Assembly (NCBI GenBank): GCA_019055375.1 | Contig: JAHQIW010003778.1 | Location: 124,001 to 188,000, forward strand | DNA: 64,000 bases | Direction: 5' to 3' | Source: Parelaphostrongylus tenuis | Taxonomy: Eukaryota > Nematoda > Chromadorea > Rhabditida > Metastrongylidae | Shown: positions 32,221 through 43,474 of the stretch, one piece after another | Layout of the letters: each line of letters begins with the position of its first letter | Position numbering within the stretch: the stretch's first letter is position 1 | Made by a program: the position numbers and the translations under genes | The notes under the pieces: generated by a model | Told to the model about the DNA's origin: nothing | What the model saw: only the letters and a program-made list of their open reading frames with translations | Database searches by the model: none

Positions 32221-34161
32221 AAAAAAATTAAGACAAAGCTGCAAAGATGCTGACATTTTTTTAGACTACTGTGTATGAATATCCGTGGATTGACACGATA
32301 TCAATAGATTCCGCTGGCGCGATATACATGTGCCGTTCGCTCTTTGTTATGTAGGCCAGTATTTTTTTTTCATTATGATGGAAACTCAGATGAAGCATAT
32401 GATTCTGACACCTGAGGATTGCCTCAAAACGTTCACATGCTTTTTGTGCTCAAATGCAATCCACCTAAGCTTTGGTTTAAGCTTAAACTCACCAGCAGAT
32501 TCAATTCGCAATATAAAATGAAAATTATAAGCCATAGCTCGAGGACTGTAGAACGAACTTCTCTAATTCTGGTAAAAAACACCGAAAACCTATACAAAGT
32601 GGATAAAACGTATTCAACTGGAAAAAAAAAACGTCAAAAACGATAGCGCCTCACGCGTATGAAACACAATTCTAACTTCCTTGCTACAACTCTATAAAGA
32701 AGCATTGCGAAAGAACAAGTATATGTTCGAAAATTCTGAGATTCGTTATTTGACGATTATTAATAGGTTAAGGGAGAAGATTTGTTCAAAGAAATAAATA
32801 AGCGTGATATTAATAAAAGTGCGAGAAAAATGTTGAAGATAATTCATTTTGACTGCTACAGCGCTGTAGAAAGGCTTTTTGATAACCAACTATGAAAACA
32901 ATTTTTTGAGATATGAGATTTCAACTGAATATTATCACTATTATGAAAAATTTATTTCTGGAGGAAAATTACTTATGACTCTTCGTCGATTTTCAGATAA
33001 GTACTGTCGTAAAAAATAGCTACGATGATTTGGTAAAAAGAAGATAAATAGTTTGCACTTTCAGACCTCTATCGAATATCTTAAGAGAAGTATTTCTAGG
33101 AAAATCCACAGGAACTACCCATCTTATTTACACTATAGAGTTGGCTGTAACTATTGAAGACACAGAAGAAGTTTTGAAATTCGTGGAAGATTTGGCGCGT
33201 TTTTTGAATTACTGCTCATGAGTAATCAAGATAAAAATCGGTCCCATAGCAACGAGCAGCTTGCAATATCAACAACGCAATTGGTCCAGAAACTACTATC
33301 ACATGTAGCACAGTGGATGTTTAGGAAGTTTAGTGAAGGACACGCATTTCATCAATGTACAAACCGTAACTCCTTTGTATCACGCTCATCAGATGCCATG
33401 GGGAGAGCTATCACCGCTGGTGATCCTCAGAAGACCACACATATGCTGCACAAGTACTCGACGTCGGCCAATCTACCATTTTCGCATTTCAGACAAGCTA
33501 CAAAGGTATTTACGGTTTCGTCACGCCTCGAAGCTGCAATAGCTTTTGCGCCAATCTGATATTTCTGCCACTTCACTGTGCCATGGTTCATATTCGAGAC
33601 ACGAAACGAAATAAAGGAACAAGATTTTGTCCAAAGTATTCGATTCTGGTCCAGCACTTTTGAGTATGGATCTGTAGATTTCATTTTGACACCAATATGA
33701 TAATAAATTTTCATGTCGTTACTGCTTCTGCTGTTTTCTTGAGAATCTCAAAAGTTTGAAGTTCGTTGACATAACTTGGACTTTTTTTGATCGTTTTCAC
33801 TCTAGAAACTTCTCACTTCGAATGTTTATTTTATTAAGATTGTTGATTTGGCGACACGATCACAATTCTTCGGTCTTTAACGCGCATCTCGGGAATCTGA
33901 TAGGATGTTGAAAAGCATGGGGAATCCCTATAAGGCAAGCTGCTCACAGAACAATGATAGATGTATTCCGTATCTAATAAAGCACTAAGCACGTGCAGCG
34001 CACTGGTCAGTGGTATGATGTTATGACTGTAAACTCAAGAATGTTAAGTTATATGCAAAACATGAAACTCTGCACAAAAACTGAACTTGCATCTTAACCT
34101 TTCTAGTGGTGTTCAGTTTAGAGTAGTCATATTTACCTTCACATACGCATTGCATCTAATT
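32221..34161. other. long stretch without a supported gene
   Basis: Has an R3 motif at about 32,866 (CAGCGCTGTAGAAAGGCTTT). Overlapping frames at 33,218-33,714 on both strands (113, 69 and 95 codons) form the only coding-like cluster. I could not match it to a family, though a worn transposase helix-turn-helix is possible. Confidence 0.25.
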
Positions 34162-34470
34162 TCATTTGCTGCGACAGCAAATTCTCTGTTTGGAAAGATG
34201 TTTGTTAGATAACGTATAACGTTGTCTTCTGAATCGCATCTTTGGCCCATGTTTTGACGATAACAGCTTTGACTCCTTCCGTCTTATTTGCTTGTTTGAA
34301 CTCATGAAGAAGTGTGATGCGATTTCCGTACTATTGAAGAGCGTCACTTCAACCAGCCCAAAATCGCTGTAAGTTTCCAAGAGATGAACCTCAAACTTGG
34401 CTTCTGGATTACCCAATGTTTTGTCGATGACATACGGAATAACTGCGTCTAAGCAGAATAGCAGTTTCAT
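34162..34470 (-). CDS. hypothetical protein, 102 residues
   Basis: A frame from an ATG with a balanced composition. The first 55 residues look structured (MKLLFCLDAVIPYVID, then LETYSDFGLVEVTLFN), the last 45 are rich in Lys, Arg and Ser. No signal peptide is convincing and no known motif is seen. It could be the first exon of a gene on the minus strand or chance. There is no repeat overlap, which argues mildly in its favour. Confidence 0.25.
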   Translation of the reverse strand: MKLLFCLDAVIPYVIDKTLGNPEAKFEVHLLETYSDFGLVEVTLFNSTEIASHFFMSSNKQIRRKESKLLSSKHGPKMRFRRQRYTLSNKHLSKQRICCRSK

Positions 34471-35099
34471 AGCATCGACAGAAATCTATCGAAGGAAACC
34501 GGAACTCTTCTTGAAAAATGGTTGGGGACTTGATCCCTAATGTAGCAGGCTTTGAAAAACCTCACCAGGGTAAGAACATGAGTTTCTCATTCGACTCTAT
34601 CTGTTAATGTGTATCAGAGATTACATGTTCAGAGAGTGAAAACAGCACACAAAGTCTGAAGAGTCAAAGCAAATAGAAGAGGCCGGTGATTACATTATTA
34701 ATGCAGTTGCCACTGAAACCGAAACCTCAACTTATTAGCTCAATTTCTCGTTGTCTCAAAAGTCTAAGAGCGGATAATGAAAAATCGCTTGTCCCTCATT
34801 GTCGTGAACATACGTTTAACACTATCGTGCACTTTGTTCTCTTCCTTTTGTAGAATTTTCGGCAAAGAGGTTAATAGATGCTATGCTCATTATCACAGAA
34901 GCCCATGTCACATTATAACAACTTCGAAATTTTCATGTTCAGATGATGCATTGTAAAGACGCTAAAAATTTAACTCTCACAAACGGATTATATTTCCAAA
35001 TACGTGCTGCTACTAAAGACAACAAGAAAGATTAATTTAGAAAATACATAACATGCACATTGAGCACATTGCCCCCTCCCCCACCCCTTTACGTAAGGT
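34471..35099. other. unassigned spacer
   Basis: Only a C-rich patch (CCCCTCCCCCACCCC, about 35,073-35,088) stands out. Confidence 0.3.
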
Positions 35100-35420
35100 T
35101 ATCGTCAAAGAACGTTTTACACGCACCGCTAAGTGATTAAATAGCCAAATGGCAGTGTTGTACACTCCATTGCTCTTGAATGGTAATTGTAGAATATCAT
35201 ACTTTTTGCTTCGAGTGTTTCTTGAGACGGTGCTCAAATTACAATGTGACTGATAGTCATGTTAGGGGTATGTCCCCGAGAAATTGACTGAACGAAAGGC
35301 ACCGTGAAACTGACGAGACTAAAAGGCCGAAACAGGTGTATTGTACTGTCTAAGTGCCCATAACAGACAATATGTACAGCTTAAAAATAACCATCACGCA
35401 TTTTGCTTACTAAGAGTGGT
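35100..35420. mobile_element. MITE-B copy
   Basis: Has CAGTGTTGTACACTCCATTG, CTTCGAGTGTTTCTTGAGAC, GTGCTCAAATTACAATGTG and CTGACGAGACTAAAAGGCCG, matching the right part of the 1.6-2.2 kb copy and the 42.4 kb copy. Confidence 0.55.
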
Positions 35421-36879
35421 CTCATGAAACACTCGGAACAAAGGATATGACTCCTGAATTAATTTGAAATCAAATTTCTACAATGTTCACAAAGTATACA
35501 TAAAAGATTTCTTCAACTTTACTGATTCTTCTCCACAATGTTTTTTTTCAGTGCGGATCTCAGTGCCCCTAACATTCAACTCATTTCTTCGTCTTCCTTT
35601 CAAACGCTGTAGAGTACTGGTTAAACAGATCTTCTTGCAATCTCAAGGATAGCATGTTTTTAGTCTTCCATAGGGTGTTCGCTAGTGACTTTCAGAAGCT
35701 CTGGGAACAAGGTTTGGTTCGCACGCTCAGCCGTGAGCATCACAACCACTCGGTCACGTCGCCAAATGACTTATATGATATGGTGGATCTTTAATCTTAA
35801 CAAGCGAAATGGCGCAGCGCAGGCTATCAAGTTTGAAGAAAAATAACCAACCTCACACAAACTTTGATCAAGGAAAAAGACACTTTATGAAAATAACAAC
35901 GCAATAAACATTCTATGCAATGATCACTGTCAAGTTCTTGATAATTTCAAATTGTTTATTGAGCAGCCATAAGTCAGTTAAGCTTGATGAACACCTTCAT
36001 TGGGATCATCCTTCCACACCCTTGTTAACAAAGCAAAAACGCATAGAATGGAATAAGAGGATTCAAGAAATAGTTTTGAGAGACCATAGTTACATCACCT
36101 ATACACACCATGATGGACATATCGTAAGTGAAGGTTCAACATAACTAATTGAGCTCCAAAAAAACGGAGATAACCATCTTCTTTGGTCGCTTTTTTCCAA
36201 GCAAAAATGAGGTTTCGGTGGACAATGTCATGAAGAAAAGAACTGGTATGAATGGGAGGAAGCAGAATGTCGAAATAGTTGGGATGAGAGTCTACAATTT
36301 CCTTACAGCTTTTAGCTTCCATTTCCAAGTCAGTCTCACAATACCATGTCTATCGAAAAGTTTGAATTTTACGGAATAGTTATCTCGACGAAATATGACT
36401 GCAGTAAAAAGATATCCCGGATCCGATTGAAACAGACTGAGTAGTCTCCAAGAATGTGGAGAGATGGTTCAACACGATGCGGAATTCCGTGATAAATTTT
36501 TGACTATATTTGTAGGCATTGGACGAGACTGTATAAATGCTTACAACAAACCAAGAAGTCGCTCAGTGCTGGCGACGCATAAGATATGCTTTTTTGGATT
36601 TTTCTTCCTCTGTTCGAATCAATACCAGGGGATCGTATTTCCAACTTCAATATGCATCTTTGTGCTGGCTAATGTAAATCGTCCACATATCATTAAAAAA
36701 CAAAGCAGTTTGTCTACCTTATATTCTTAACACCTTCTCGCTGGACGAAACTCGAGACGGAGTCTACACAGAGTTTCTTTTTCCACACGAAATTTTGCTC
36801 CACGTTCAGCACCTAAGCAGTGCTTCGTGAAATCGGTACTTTTCCGTTGTCTCCAACCCGCTTGAGTCCTTTGCTAAAA
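35421..36879. other. stretch with competing short frames
   Basis: At 35,920-36,380 two plus frames (74 and 76 codons) and one minus frame (77 codons) overlap; at 36,464-36,730 there is an 88-codon plus frame. Each has protein-like composition but no known motif. None is called. Confidence 0.25.
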
Positions 36880-37430
36880 ACGCTCTTTTTGCTTTTTCAA
36901 AGCGTTTTAGTAGTCATTTGTTAGCTACGATCGAGTGAATTTGAACAATAGATTCAATTTTTCAAATGAGCCGTTGTTCGCGCTATAACATTCAGATTGA
37001 AATTTTGCTTAGTTTCAAGCATTTCTCACCAAAAAAATTTTTGCTACCTTTATGTTAGAGAGCGACAAATGGAATACAGATTTAGCTTGAAAAAAACTTT
37101 TCAGAAAGTATTGAAGATTTTTTGAAAGCTTAAAACTCTGTCTACAGCCTCACGTGGCCAATTTTTCAAAAAAGCCTTCAATAACGCTGTCAAGTTCGAA
37201 ATAACATTGTGTTTCACCTGCCGCGCGCCTTCATTTTTTTATGCATATAATTCACTGGAAGCACAAAAAGCATATGAATGTGCAAAAAGAGTTTTGCAGT
37301 ATCTGAATCAATCGTTTTCCTATGAGGTTCTCTTTGAAACGAAGAAGAAGTCGAAATAAAAACAGGTTACATCCCAGAAATCCAACCCGCTCCAATCGAC
37401 CGCCTCACCTTTTCTCTCCTCGTCAAATCT
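36880..37430. repeat. R3 copy upstream of the RTE element
   Basis: Blocks ATAACATTGTGTTTCACCTG, TTCACTGGAAGCACAAAAAGC, CAACCCGCTCCAATCGACCG and CTCACCTTTTCTCTCC match the left arm of the 46.3-47.1 kb foldback in order. The RTE copy begins where R3 stops, so it may have inserted into R3. Confidence 0.5.
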
Positions 37431-37439
37431 AATTTGACT

Positions 37440-37706
37440 GTGAACATTGATTCGTTCGAATAACTAACAACCCGTATCGGACGATTACGGTTGAAACGAT
37501 GTGGTTCTATGCCGGCTTTGACCATCTTCGTTGCTTACGCACCAACATCAACCTATGACGAAGACGAAGTCGAAGCCTTCTGTATGGACTCGAAAAATTC
37601 TTCAGAGAAGATCATACATTCTTCAAGGTCATTGTCGAAGATTTTGAAGCAAAAATTGGACCTAGAAGAACGTCTGAAGAACGACCTACGAACTAGAATG
37701 AAGTGA
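37440..37706 (+). pseudogene. RTE copy C endonuclease, N-terminal part
   Basis: The translation begins VNIDSFE, stop, LTTRIGRLRL, then RCGSMPALTIFVAYAPTS and YDEDEVEAF, the central sheet of the RTE endonuclease. Near 37,590 the frame changes and continues DHTFFKVIVEDFEAKIG. There the family's catalytic GDFN is altered to EDFE, losing the asparagine. The upstream start of the domain, with its first catalytic residues, is not found. Confidence 0.8.
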
Positions 37707-37821
37707 ACAGGGTGAGAGACTATCTCAGTTCATCATAACGACCCAAACCATCCATCGTGACTCGCAATTCCAAAAGCCTCTTTCGCAGCGCTAGAAGTGG
37801 GATTCTCCCAAAGGCGAGCAC

Positions 37822-38241
37822 CATAATGAAATAGACTACATCTTAGTAAATCGAAGGTTTTGCCTGACCAATGTCTTTGTTGTTTCCAAGTTCTACACGG
37901 CATCAGACCATCACCTCTTTCCCGCCACATTCCGTTTTTCGAGGAGAGCAGAGAAAGCCGCTAAATTTAAACAAAGAAGTCCAAGAACTACCATAAACTG
38001 GGATGTATTCAAATCCTTAGTCGGCTCTTGGGAAGATACCGTTGTTGACAACATCGACGAAGAATACGATCGACTCGTTGAATATCTTCACGTTAGCGCT
38101 ATAAAAGCCGAAAGTCCTAAGGTTACGAAGAGACGCTTGTCTCCACAGACACTCGAGCTGATACGTCAACGTGGAATCGCACGAGCTGCAGTCAACCGAA
38201 CCTTACGTCCGAATTTGCGAAACGATGCAGAGAAGCGATAA
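37822..38241 (+). pseudogene. RTE copy C endonuclease C-terminal part and linker
   Basis: An open frame of 139 codons without an ATG, ended by TAA at 38,239. It starts HNEIDYILVNRRF and contains YTASDHHLFP, the SDH-type motif that carries the catalytic histidine of this endonuclease family. The linker follows: VVDNIDEEYDRLVEYL, KRRLSPQTLELIRQRG. The frame is lost just before the segment that resumes at 38,274. Confidence 0.8.
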
Positions 38242-38273
38242 AAGAAGACCTTAAAGAGAGAAGAGCAGCAGTT

Positions 38274-38837
38274 ATGGCAGAAGCTGCAGAAACTGGGAAG
38301 ATCATTCGCAAAGCCCAGCGAGGGTTCGCCAACTACAAGACCAAGATGATTGCACTCCGATACCCTGAAGGGACACTTACAGCTTCGAGAAGGGCTATAG
38401 AGAAAATCATCCACCAATACTACTCGGATCTCTTCGCTAGCCATGTCCTTTTACCGTCGTATAAATTCAAAGAAGACGATTATGTCGTTCCACCGGTCCT
38501 TCCTTCAGAAATCCTACATGCTATATCGTCGGTGAAGAACAGAACAACATCCGCTCCTGACAGGATTAGACCAGAACACCTAAACAACCTGCCGCCAGTT
38601 CTCATCGACACCGTGGCTCGGCTCTCCACTCGCTACCTGCCCGAATGCAAGGTCCCTATTCAATGGAAAACCAGCAAAACCGTACTGTTGTTCAAAAAGG
38701 GAGACTTTCACGACATGGGCAATTATGGCCCAATCTGCATGCTGCCCGTTGTCTATAAACTCTTTACTCAAGTCATCCTTAACAGGACTGACAGAACACT
38801 GAACGAAGGACAGCCACGCGAACAAGCAGGGTTCTGA
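38274..38837 (+). pseudogene. RTE copy C pre-RT and fingers segment
   Basis: 187 codons from EAAETGKIIRKAQRG through YYSDLF and PDRIRPEHL to VVYKLFTQVILNR and EGQPREQAGF, then TGA. These are the conserved blocks 0-2 of RTE reverse transcriptases (the KKGD..D..NYRPI block is here KKGDFHDMGNYGPI). A TGA interrupts at the point where related copies continue RKGFSTID. The ATG at the start is internal to the ancestral protein. Confidence 0.88.
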
Positions 38838-38893
38838 AAACGATCTAGTAACATAGACCACATCCACACGATTGCAGGACTCATTGAAGTTTC

Positions 38894-39772
38894 ATGAAAG
38901 CACAAGCAACCACTCTGTTCACTTTCATCGATCTGAAGAAAGCCTTTGATTCAGTGGAAGCAGAAGCGGTTATAGAGGCTCTGGATAACCAGGGCGTCCC
39001 TACTCGGCACATAATGATTCTTCGTGAGCTTTATAAAGATTTTGCGACCAAAATATCTTCGTTCTACAATAATATCACCAATTACATAAGAAGAGGGGCT
39101 CGACAAGGCGATACAATTTCACCAAAACTATTCACTGCCACCTTACAAAACGTCATGCGAACATTAGAATGGGATGACATGGGAGTGAAAATTGACGGTC
39201 AACAATTAAACGATCTTCGCTTTGCTGACGATCTCGTTCTCATAACACCAAGCATCAGCCATGTGGAAGGAATATTGACTGATTTCGACAACGCCTGTGG
39301 AATGATAGGTCTTCAACCAAGTCTAACGAAAACGATGTTCATAAGGAACGGATGGGTTTCGAATTCCCCATTCACGCTCAACGAAACGACAATCTCCGAA
39401 CGCTGCAGTTACGTCTATCTAGGTCGTGAAATCAACATGATGAACGACCTAGCGCCAGAGTTTAGCAGAAGGAAACGAGCTGCTTGGGGAACGTTTAAGA
39501 GCATCGAAGATGTAGTGAAGAGGACAAAGAACATCCGACTCCATGCCCACCTTTTCGACTCGACAACTATCCCTGCCCTAACGTATGCAGCAGAAATCTG
39601 GTCGTTGCGTAAGCAGGATGAAAAATCTGTTGGCTTTATCGAAAGCGCAGTCGAAAGGTCGATGTTAGGAGTATCCCGTATCTCGCAAATGAGAGAAAGG
39701 ATCCGAAATTCCTACCTACGTCGACGATCGAAAATCAGAGACGCCGTTCTACACGCCAGGATATCAAAATAA
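38894..39772 (+). pseudogene. RTE copy C reverse transcriptase core, 292 codons open
   Basis: The longest open frame in the window. Motif A is FIDLKKAFDSV (residues 11-21), motif B region GARQGDTISPKLF (68-80) and motif C FADD (residues 110-113, 39,221-39,232), so all three catalytic aspartates are kept. The thumb follows with YLGREINMMNDLAPE and the KSIEDVVKRTKN and RMRER-type segments, ending LHARISK before TAA. It is preceded by a frame break, so the protein cannot be made whole. Related copies B and D are much more damaged. It is a recognisable retrotransposon enzyme, not a host gene. Confidence 0.93.
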
Positions 39773-39778
39773 GGTGAA

Positions 39779-40051
39779 TTGGACACGTTGCGCTTCAACG
39801 ACAACCGGTGGACAAGAGCCGTTACCGAATGGATTTCTCGGGACGTCAAGCGCTCTAAAGGAAGACCACTGACCCGCTGGTCCGATTTCTCGACAAAAAC
39901 GGTAGAAGAAAGGTATGACGCTCAGCGATTCTCTAGAGCGAGGAGGACCCACTGGGCTACTCTTGCACGCCGTATGGAAAAATGGAAGAATTGCTGGTAT
40001 CCGCTCGAGTCACTCGACGATCAAGGGACGACAGGTGATACAGGTGAGTAA
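39779..40051 (+). pseudogene. RTE copy C C-terminal domain
   Basis: 90 codons in another frame from the core, separated from it by one stop. RFNDNRWTRAVTEWISRDVK, then RPLTRWSDFSTKTVEE and HWATLARRMEKWKNCWYPLE are the family's conserved C-terminal blocks. It ends at the element's tail. Confidence 0.88.
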
Positions 40052-40056
40052 CTTTA

Positions 40057-40477
40057 TTGGGACCATCCGAAGCCGGCTGTAACCGTGTCTATCAGTGTAC
40101 GAGACCTGATCCGCTACTTGTTTCCGATGATTTTCCTTTTCTTGACCAGCCAAGTGAGTTATGCAACTTATCTGCAAAGTTTATTCTACTGCTTCAACAA
40201 TTCTTAGTAATTCAACACTCTCATATGTGAAAAGGAATAGGTTATTTCTAGGCAACTAATGGCTGCCATGTGGACAGTGTCTTGGATTGATTGTTAAATT
40301 TACGAAATATGGTGACTCCGCATATGTTAGAAATTATGCTAGCCATGGGTGTATCCTGGAAGTCCATAGATAGAAGCACACTAGTCTGTAAACTAGTGTT
40401 TAACAGCAATTTTATAATCTGGAGCAAGTAAATTGATTTAAAGAGCGTATATGGCAAAACGGTGAGAGATGCTGTGC
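40057..40477. other. unassigned spacer
   Basis: No feature beyond a short ACTAGTCTGTAAACTAGT palindrome near 40,379. Confidence 0.3.
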
Positions 40478-40735
40478 GTTGAACACAAGGACTGTGGTAG
40501 GATCTCATGCTCAAAGCTCACGAAGCTATCCACCTCTTTGGGGACGGTGGCATTCTACCAGGCTGGTCGTACACTTCTGTGGGAGCATAAGCAGCACTGA
40601 TTCAATACAGCGCGAGGCTACTGCGAGTCGTTGTGCAGCTCAGATATTTTTAGAAACCTTTGAAGAAGTTAAAAACTGAAGACGAATGCATAGCTCATAG
40701 CCGATGGATTTATCAACGTGGGGCGCTTTATCCTT
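40478..40735 (+). repeat. SINE1 copy, nearly full length
   Basis: The degenerate head (GTTGAACACAAGGACTG, GTAGGATCTCATGC) is followed by CCACCTCTTTGGGGACGG, GCATAAGCAGCACTGATTC, GAGGCTACTGCGAGTC and GAAGACGAATGCATAGC, ending GGGCGCTTTATCC. Confidence 0.7.
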
Positions 40736-41930
40736 TCATAATTTATTCCTTTCATTCGTTCAGCAATTTTCGATACACTTTGTTTATTCCTTTTCTCAAA
40801 AAGTGAGAAGAAAAACTTAAAATACTCTTTCATTGCCGAAAAGCGCGCGTGTTTGCAGCGCCTTTGCAGGAAAAGCTCCTTGCACAAATTTAACTACTCT
40901 TATCTTTGGAATTTTAGGGTAATAGCCAGCAACATCTGAGAAAGTGGAATCTTTGCGAATTATTGTAGAGCTCGTAAGTGTGTGAATTATGAAAAGAGGC
41001 GTGTTTGAATGAACATTCTGATTAGAAGATTTCCAGCCCAGTAATCTCGCGTGCAGCTTGCGCATTCTCTACAAAGAAGTAGCTCATAGTGGGAAATGAG
41101 GATTATGAAGGCAAGTAAATATTCACTATGCAATATATACGTCTCTTCAATGAATAATCTATCTTTTGTACAATAATGTTTTTTTTAAGATAAAAAAATT
41201 CACTGCTACGTGAAAGTAAATTCGCAGTGAAGTTCAAACAGCGGGCTGTTCAGTTTGGAAGTAAAACATGATAGTCTTTACAACATCGCAGCGCGCCTGA
41301 AAGGCCTTTCTAAAAACAGAACCTAGTTCTCTAGTTTTGATTTTCACACTATCGGATAATTTCTTGTCTAGTGGAAAAGCTCTTATAGGTAAAGATGACA
41401 GACACGTGCGACTGCATTCCCACTATTCGTAATCGCAAATTGTGTTTTTTCTGGACAACTATTCGCTACTTTTATGGAAAATACGCTTATAGGCTACGAT
41501 TCAGTGACATTCTATTCTTTTGTGGCGACGTAAAAGCTTTAAAATTGAAATATCATTCTACAGATTCCACTGAACTTGCGATGAGGTTCACACCAGCATT
41601 GGCTAACAACGATAATGCAAAATAGAATCTTTTTGTTTTGTCAGATGTAATATTAAGTCTTCTTATATATCAAGCTGAGTATTGTAATCTGCATTTCTCA
41701 AGCTATCTAGTGACCAAAAAACGCATACAAAAAAGAAAAACGTATATCAATCGCTGGGCATGTGTTTTACTTTTAGATGATGTAAGTTAGTTTTAGAGAC
41801 ACGAAGTTTTTAGGGCACCTGGCACTGTTTGTCAATAGAAAAAACCTTTATTAATGCCTTTTAGTAAGACTCCATCTTATAACGGTGATGTTGTTTTCTA
41901 TACTTAGATTTTTCATACAAATTCTCTCAT
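40736..41930. repeat. spacer with R3 motifs
   Basis: R3 blocks appear near 41,285-41,390 (CGCGCCTGAAAGGCCTTTC, CACACTATCGGATAATTTC). The 72- and 82-codon minus frames at 40.67-41.07 kb are unsupported. Confidence 0.35.
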
Positions 41931-42150
41931 TTACACTGCGAACCGCCAACAAACTCTCGTCCCGCACACGACATCGTGCAGCCTAATGCAAGGTGTCTCA
42001 CTCGGTGCAAAAGTAAATGCGGTTCCTGAGCGTGCCCAAATCGCAGTTACTTCCGTTACTTGGTTTGATTGTCGATAATAATGGAATGGAACATTAAGTT
42101 TTTTTTGTATTATCTGTGTGGCCACAAGAGGAACAGTTTCAATGGGTGAT
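41931..42150. other. coding-like GC-richer island, strand unclear
   Basis: Both strands are open: minus 64 codons (41,931-42,125, with AIWARSGTAFTFAPSE), and plus from 41,934 to TAA (with LGAKVNAVPERAQIAVTSV). The composition differs from the AT-rich surroundings, as expected of a decayed exon. No family is recognised on either strand. Confidence 0.3.
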
Positions 42151-42329
42151 TTCCCCTGACTTTGAAAACCATGTATAGAAGTGATTGCTGCCTATGCATT
42201 GTTGCACTCCCCTTTGTGAAACTTTTTAAATCTTTTTCGCACTCTATGTTCGTTTACAGTTTCTGTTTAAATAAGCTGTTAAGCTTATGGGTTGTCTCTG
42301 TTACTTTACGACTCATTTTGGACTCACGG

Positions 42330-42535
42330 TCTGAAAGTACCATAGACCGTCTGGAGATAATCTTTGCCGACCAACATTTTACCACTGTGCTACTGACGAG
42401 GCTGCAAGGCCAAAACACCCGTATTGCGCTGTATAAGTGCCCATAATAGACCGCATGCATGACTTAAAAATAATCATTAGATATATTGAAGTTTGCGCGC
42501 GGTTTTGAGAAAACACTCAAAAAAAAGATACAATA
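42330..42535. mobile_element. MITE-B half copy, right end
   Basis: CTACTGACGAGGCTGCAAGG, CAAAACACCCGTATTG, CTGTATAAGTGCCCATAATA and GTTTTGAGAAAACACTC are MITE-B right-end blocks, also present in the 35.1 kb copy. Confidence 0.6.
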
Positions 42536-42639
42536 TTTTTCGATTGTCTAGAGTATATGGAAAAGAACAACTATTACTAGATCGTTCGATAATCCGGCAC
42601 TGTTCAATGAACACCAAATTGTTTATCAAATGTAGGCAA

Positions 42640-43110
42640 TACTGCATCAATTGTATTTCGTTGAAATGTGCATTTTCTTGCGAACATTTTATTATTCAAC
42701 TTACCTAAACGTGGTTTAAAATTTAGGTGCATGGAGATAAATTTGCGCGATAGCCATGCACAAACGGCGTGTAGGAAAAAGTGCTAGTGAAACGGCTCCG
42801 AAACTGATGAAGCTTGGAGTCATAATATGGTCGCAGGAAGGACGGCTAGGATTTGTTTCGCAAAGTTCAAAACTGAAAAGAACAGTTTGGATTATTAGCA
42901 GCTCACAGGAAAACAGGAACCTCCAGTATTCCTGCGCGCTGTTTCACTAACAGTTTCCCTACGCGCCATTCGTGCATGAGCAGCAAGCGACTTTGTTTCC
43001 AACACAGCTTCATTTTGGAGCAAATATATACGAATTTGCAAAAAATTTGAAATGTTCGCAAAAAATGTTTAGTTGGACGATACTAAAACTATAATTTCAG
43101 TTAGTTCTTA
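42640..43110. mobile_element. foldback MITE built from mariner 5' ends
   Basis: The left arm (CATTTTCTTGCGAACATTTT, then CATGCACAAACGGCGTGTAGG) and the right arm (43,000-43,080; CCTACGCGCCATTCGTGCATG, GTTTCCAACACAGCTTCAT) are inverted relatives. The left arm reads as the transposase N-terminus, MHKRRVGKSASETAPKLM, and the interior holds a worn DNA-binding helix region. The best example of this element type in the window. Confidence 0.7.
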
Positions 43111-43325
43111 CCGAAAAATTTTGCGCTACGTTGCTCTAGTGCAAACAAGATGATTATACAATCTTATCAACGAAACGCAGAGTAAGAGATGTGCATTAAA
43201 ATGGTGTACATGGCCGTATTTATTTAATCAAATAAGAGGCATCACATTTTAGCAGTGCATAGACCGCAGTCACTCTTTCACCAGCCTAGTATCAACGGTA
43301 CCCAAGAAATTGATACTAAACTCAC

Positions 43326-43474
43326 CTATTGCTGTCTAAGCGTTCACCAACTATTATCTGCGTGTGGCCGTAGGTAACAAGGATACCACGTCTAGATGTG
43401 TAGTTTGCAGTCCAGGTACCCTTCACATAATAATAATTTATACCACTAAGAGTCAACTCAGCCGCAGCGACAGA
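43326..43474 (-). pseudogene. exon-like segment downstream of H1-like copy 1, possible secreted protein
   Basis: On the minus strand an open segment of 49 codons (SVAAAELTLSGINYYYVKGT.. to ..IIVGERLDSN) ends at a splice-donor-like GTGAGTTT. Before it, YLLVAT then a TAA would make a signal-peptide-like leader if the stop were absent. Copy 2 has the corresponding DNA at 49,141-49,287, also ending at GTGAGT but with two stops. I read it as the first coding exon of a neighbouring gene carried along in the duplication. Family not recognised, and noncoding homology is possible. Confidence 0.35.

Larger units (their letters stand above)
37440..40056 (+). mobile_element. RTE-type non-LTR retrotransposon, copy C (most complete)
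   Basis: About 2.6 kb with apurinic-type endonuclease, linker, reverse transcriptase and C-terminal domain in order, ending in a short tail with a repeated ACAGGTGATACAGGTGA motif characteristic of this family (also at the end of copy B). Autonomous RTE elements make one protein that nicks chromosomal DNA and copies the element RNA into the nick. Here the protein is split into at least five open segments by frameshifts and stops (TAA at 37,461, TAA at 38,239, TGA at 38,835), and the first part of the endonuclease is missing. It is therefore 5' truncated and inactive, yet recent enough to keep a 292-codon open reverse transcriptase. Confidence 0.93.

Noticed and set aside
33218..33714. cluster of open frames as a transposase or host exon
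   Set aside because: A helix-turn-helix could be imagined in one frame, but no block matches a named family well enough.
40379..40400. short ACTAGT palindrome near 40.38 kb as a regulatory site
   Set aside because: Such short palindromes are expected by chance in AT-rich DNA, and no gene lies next to it.
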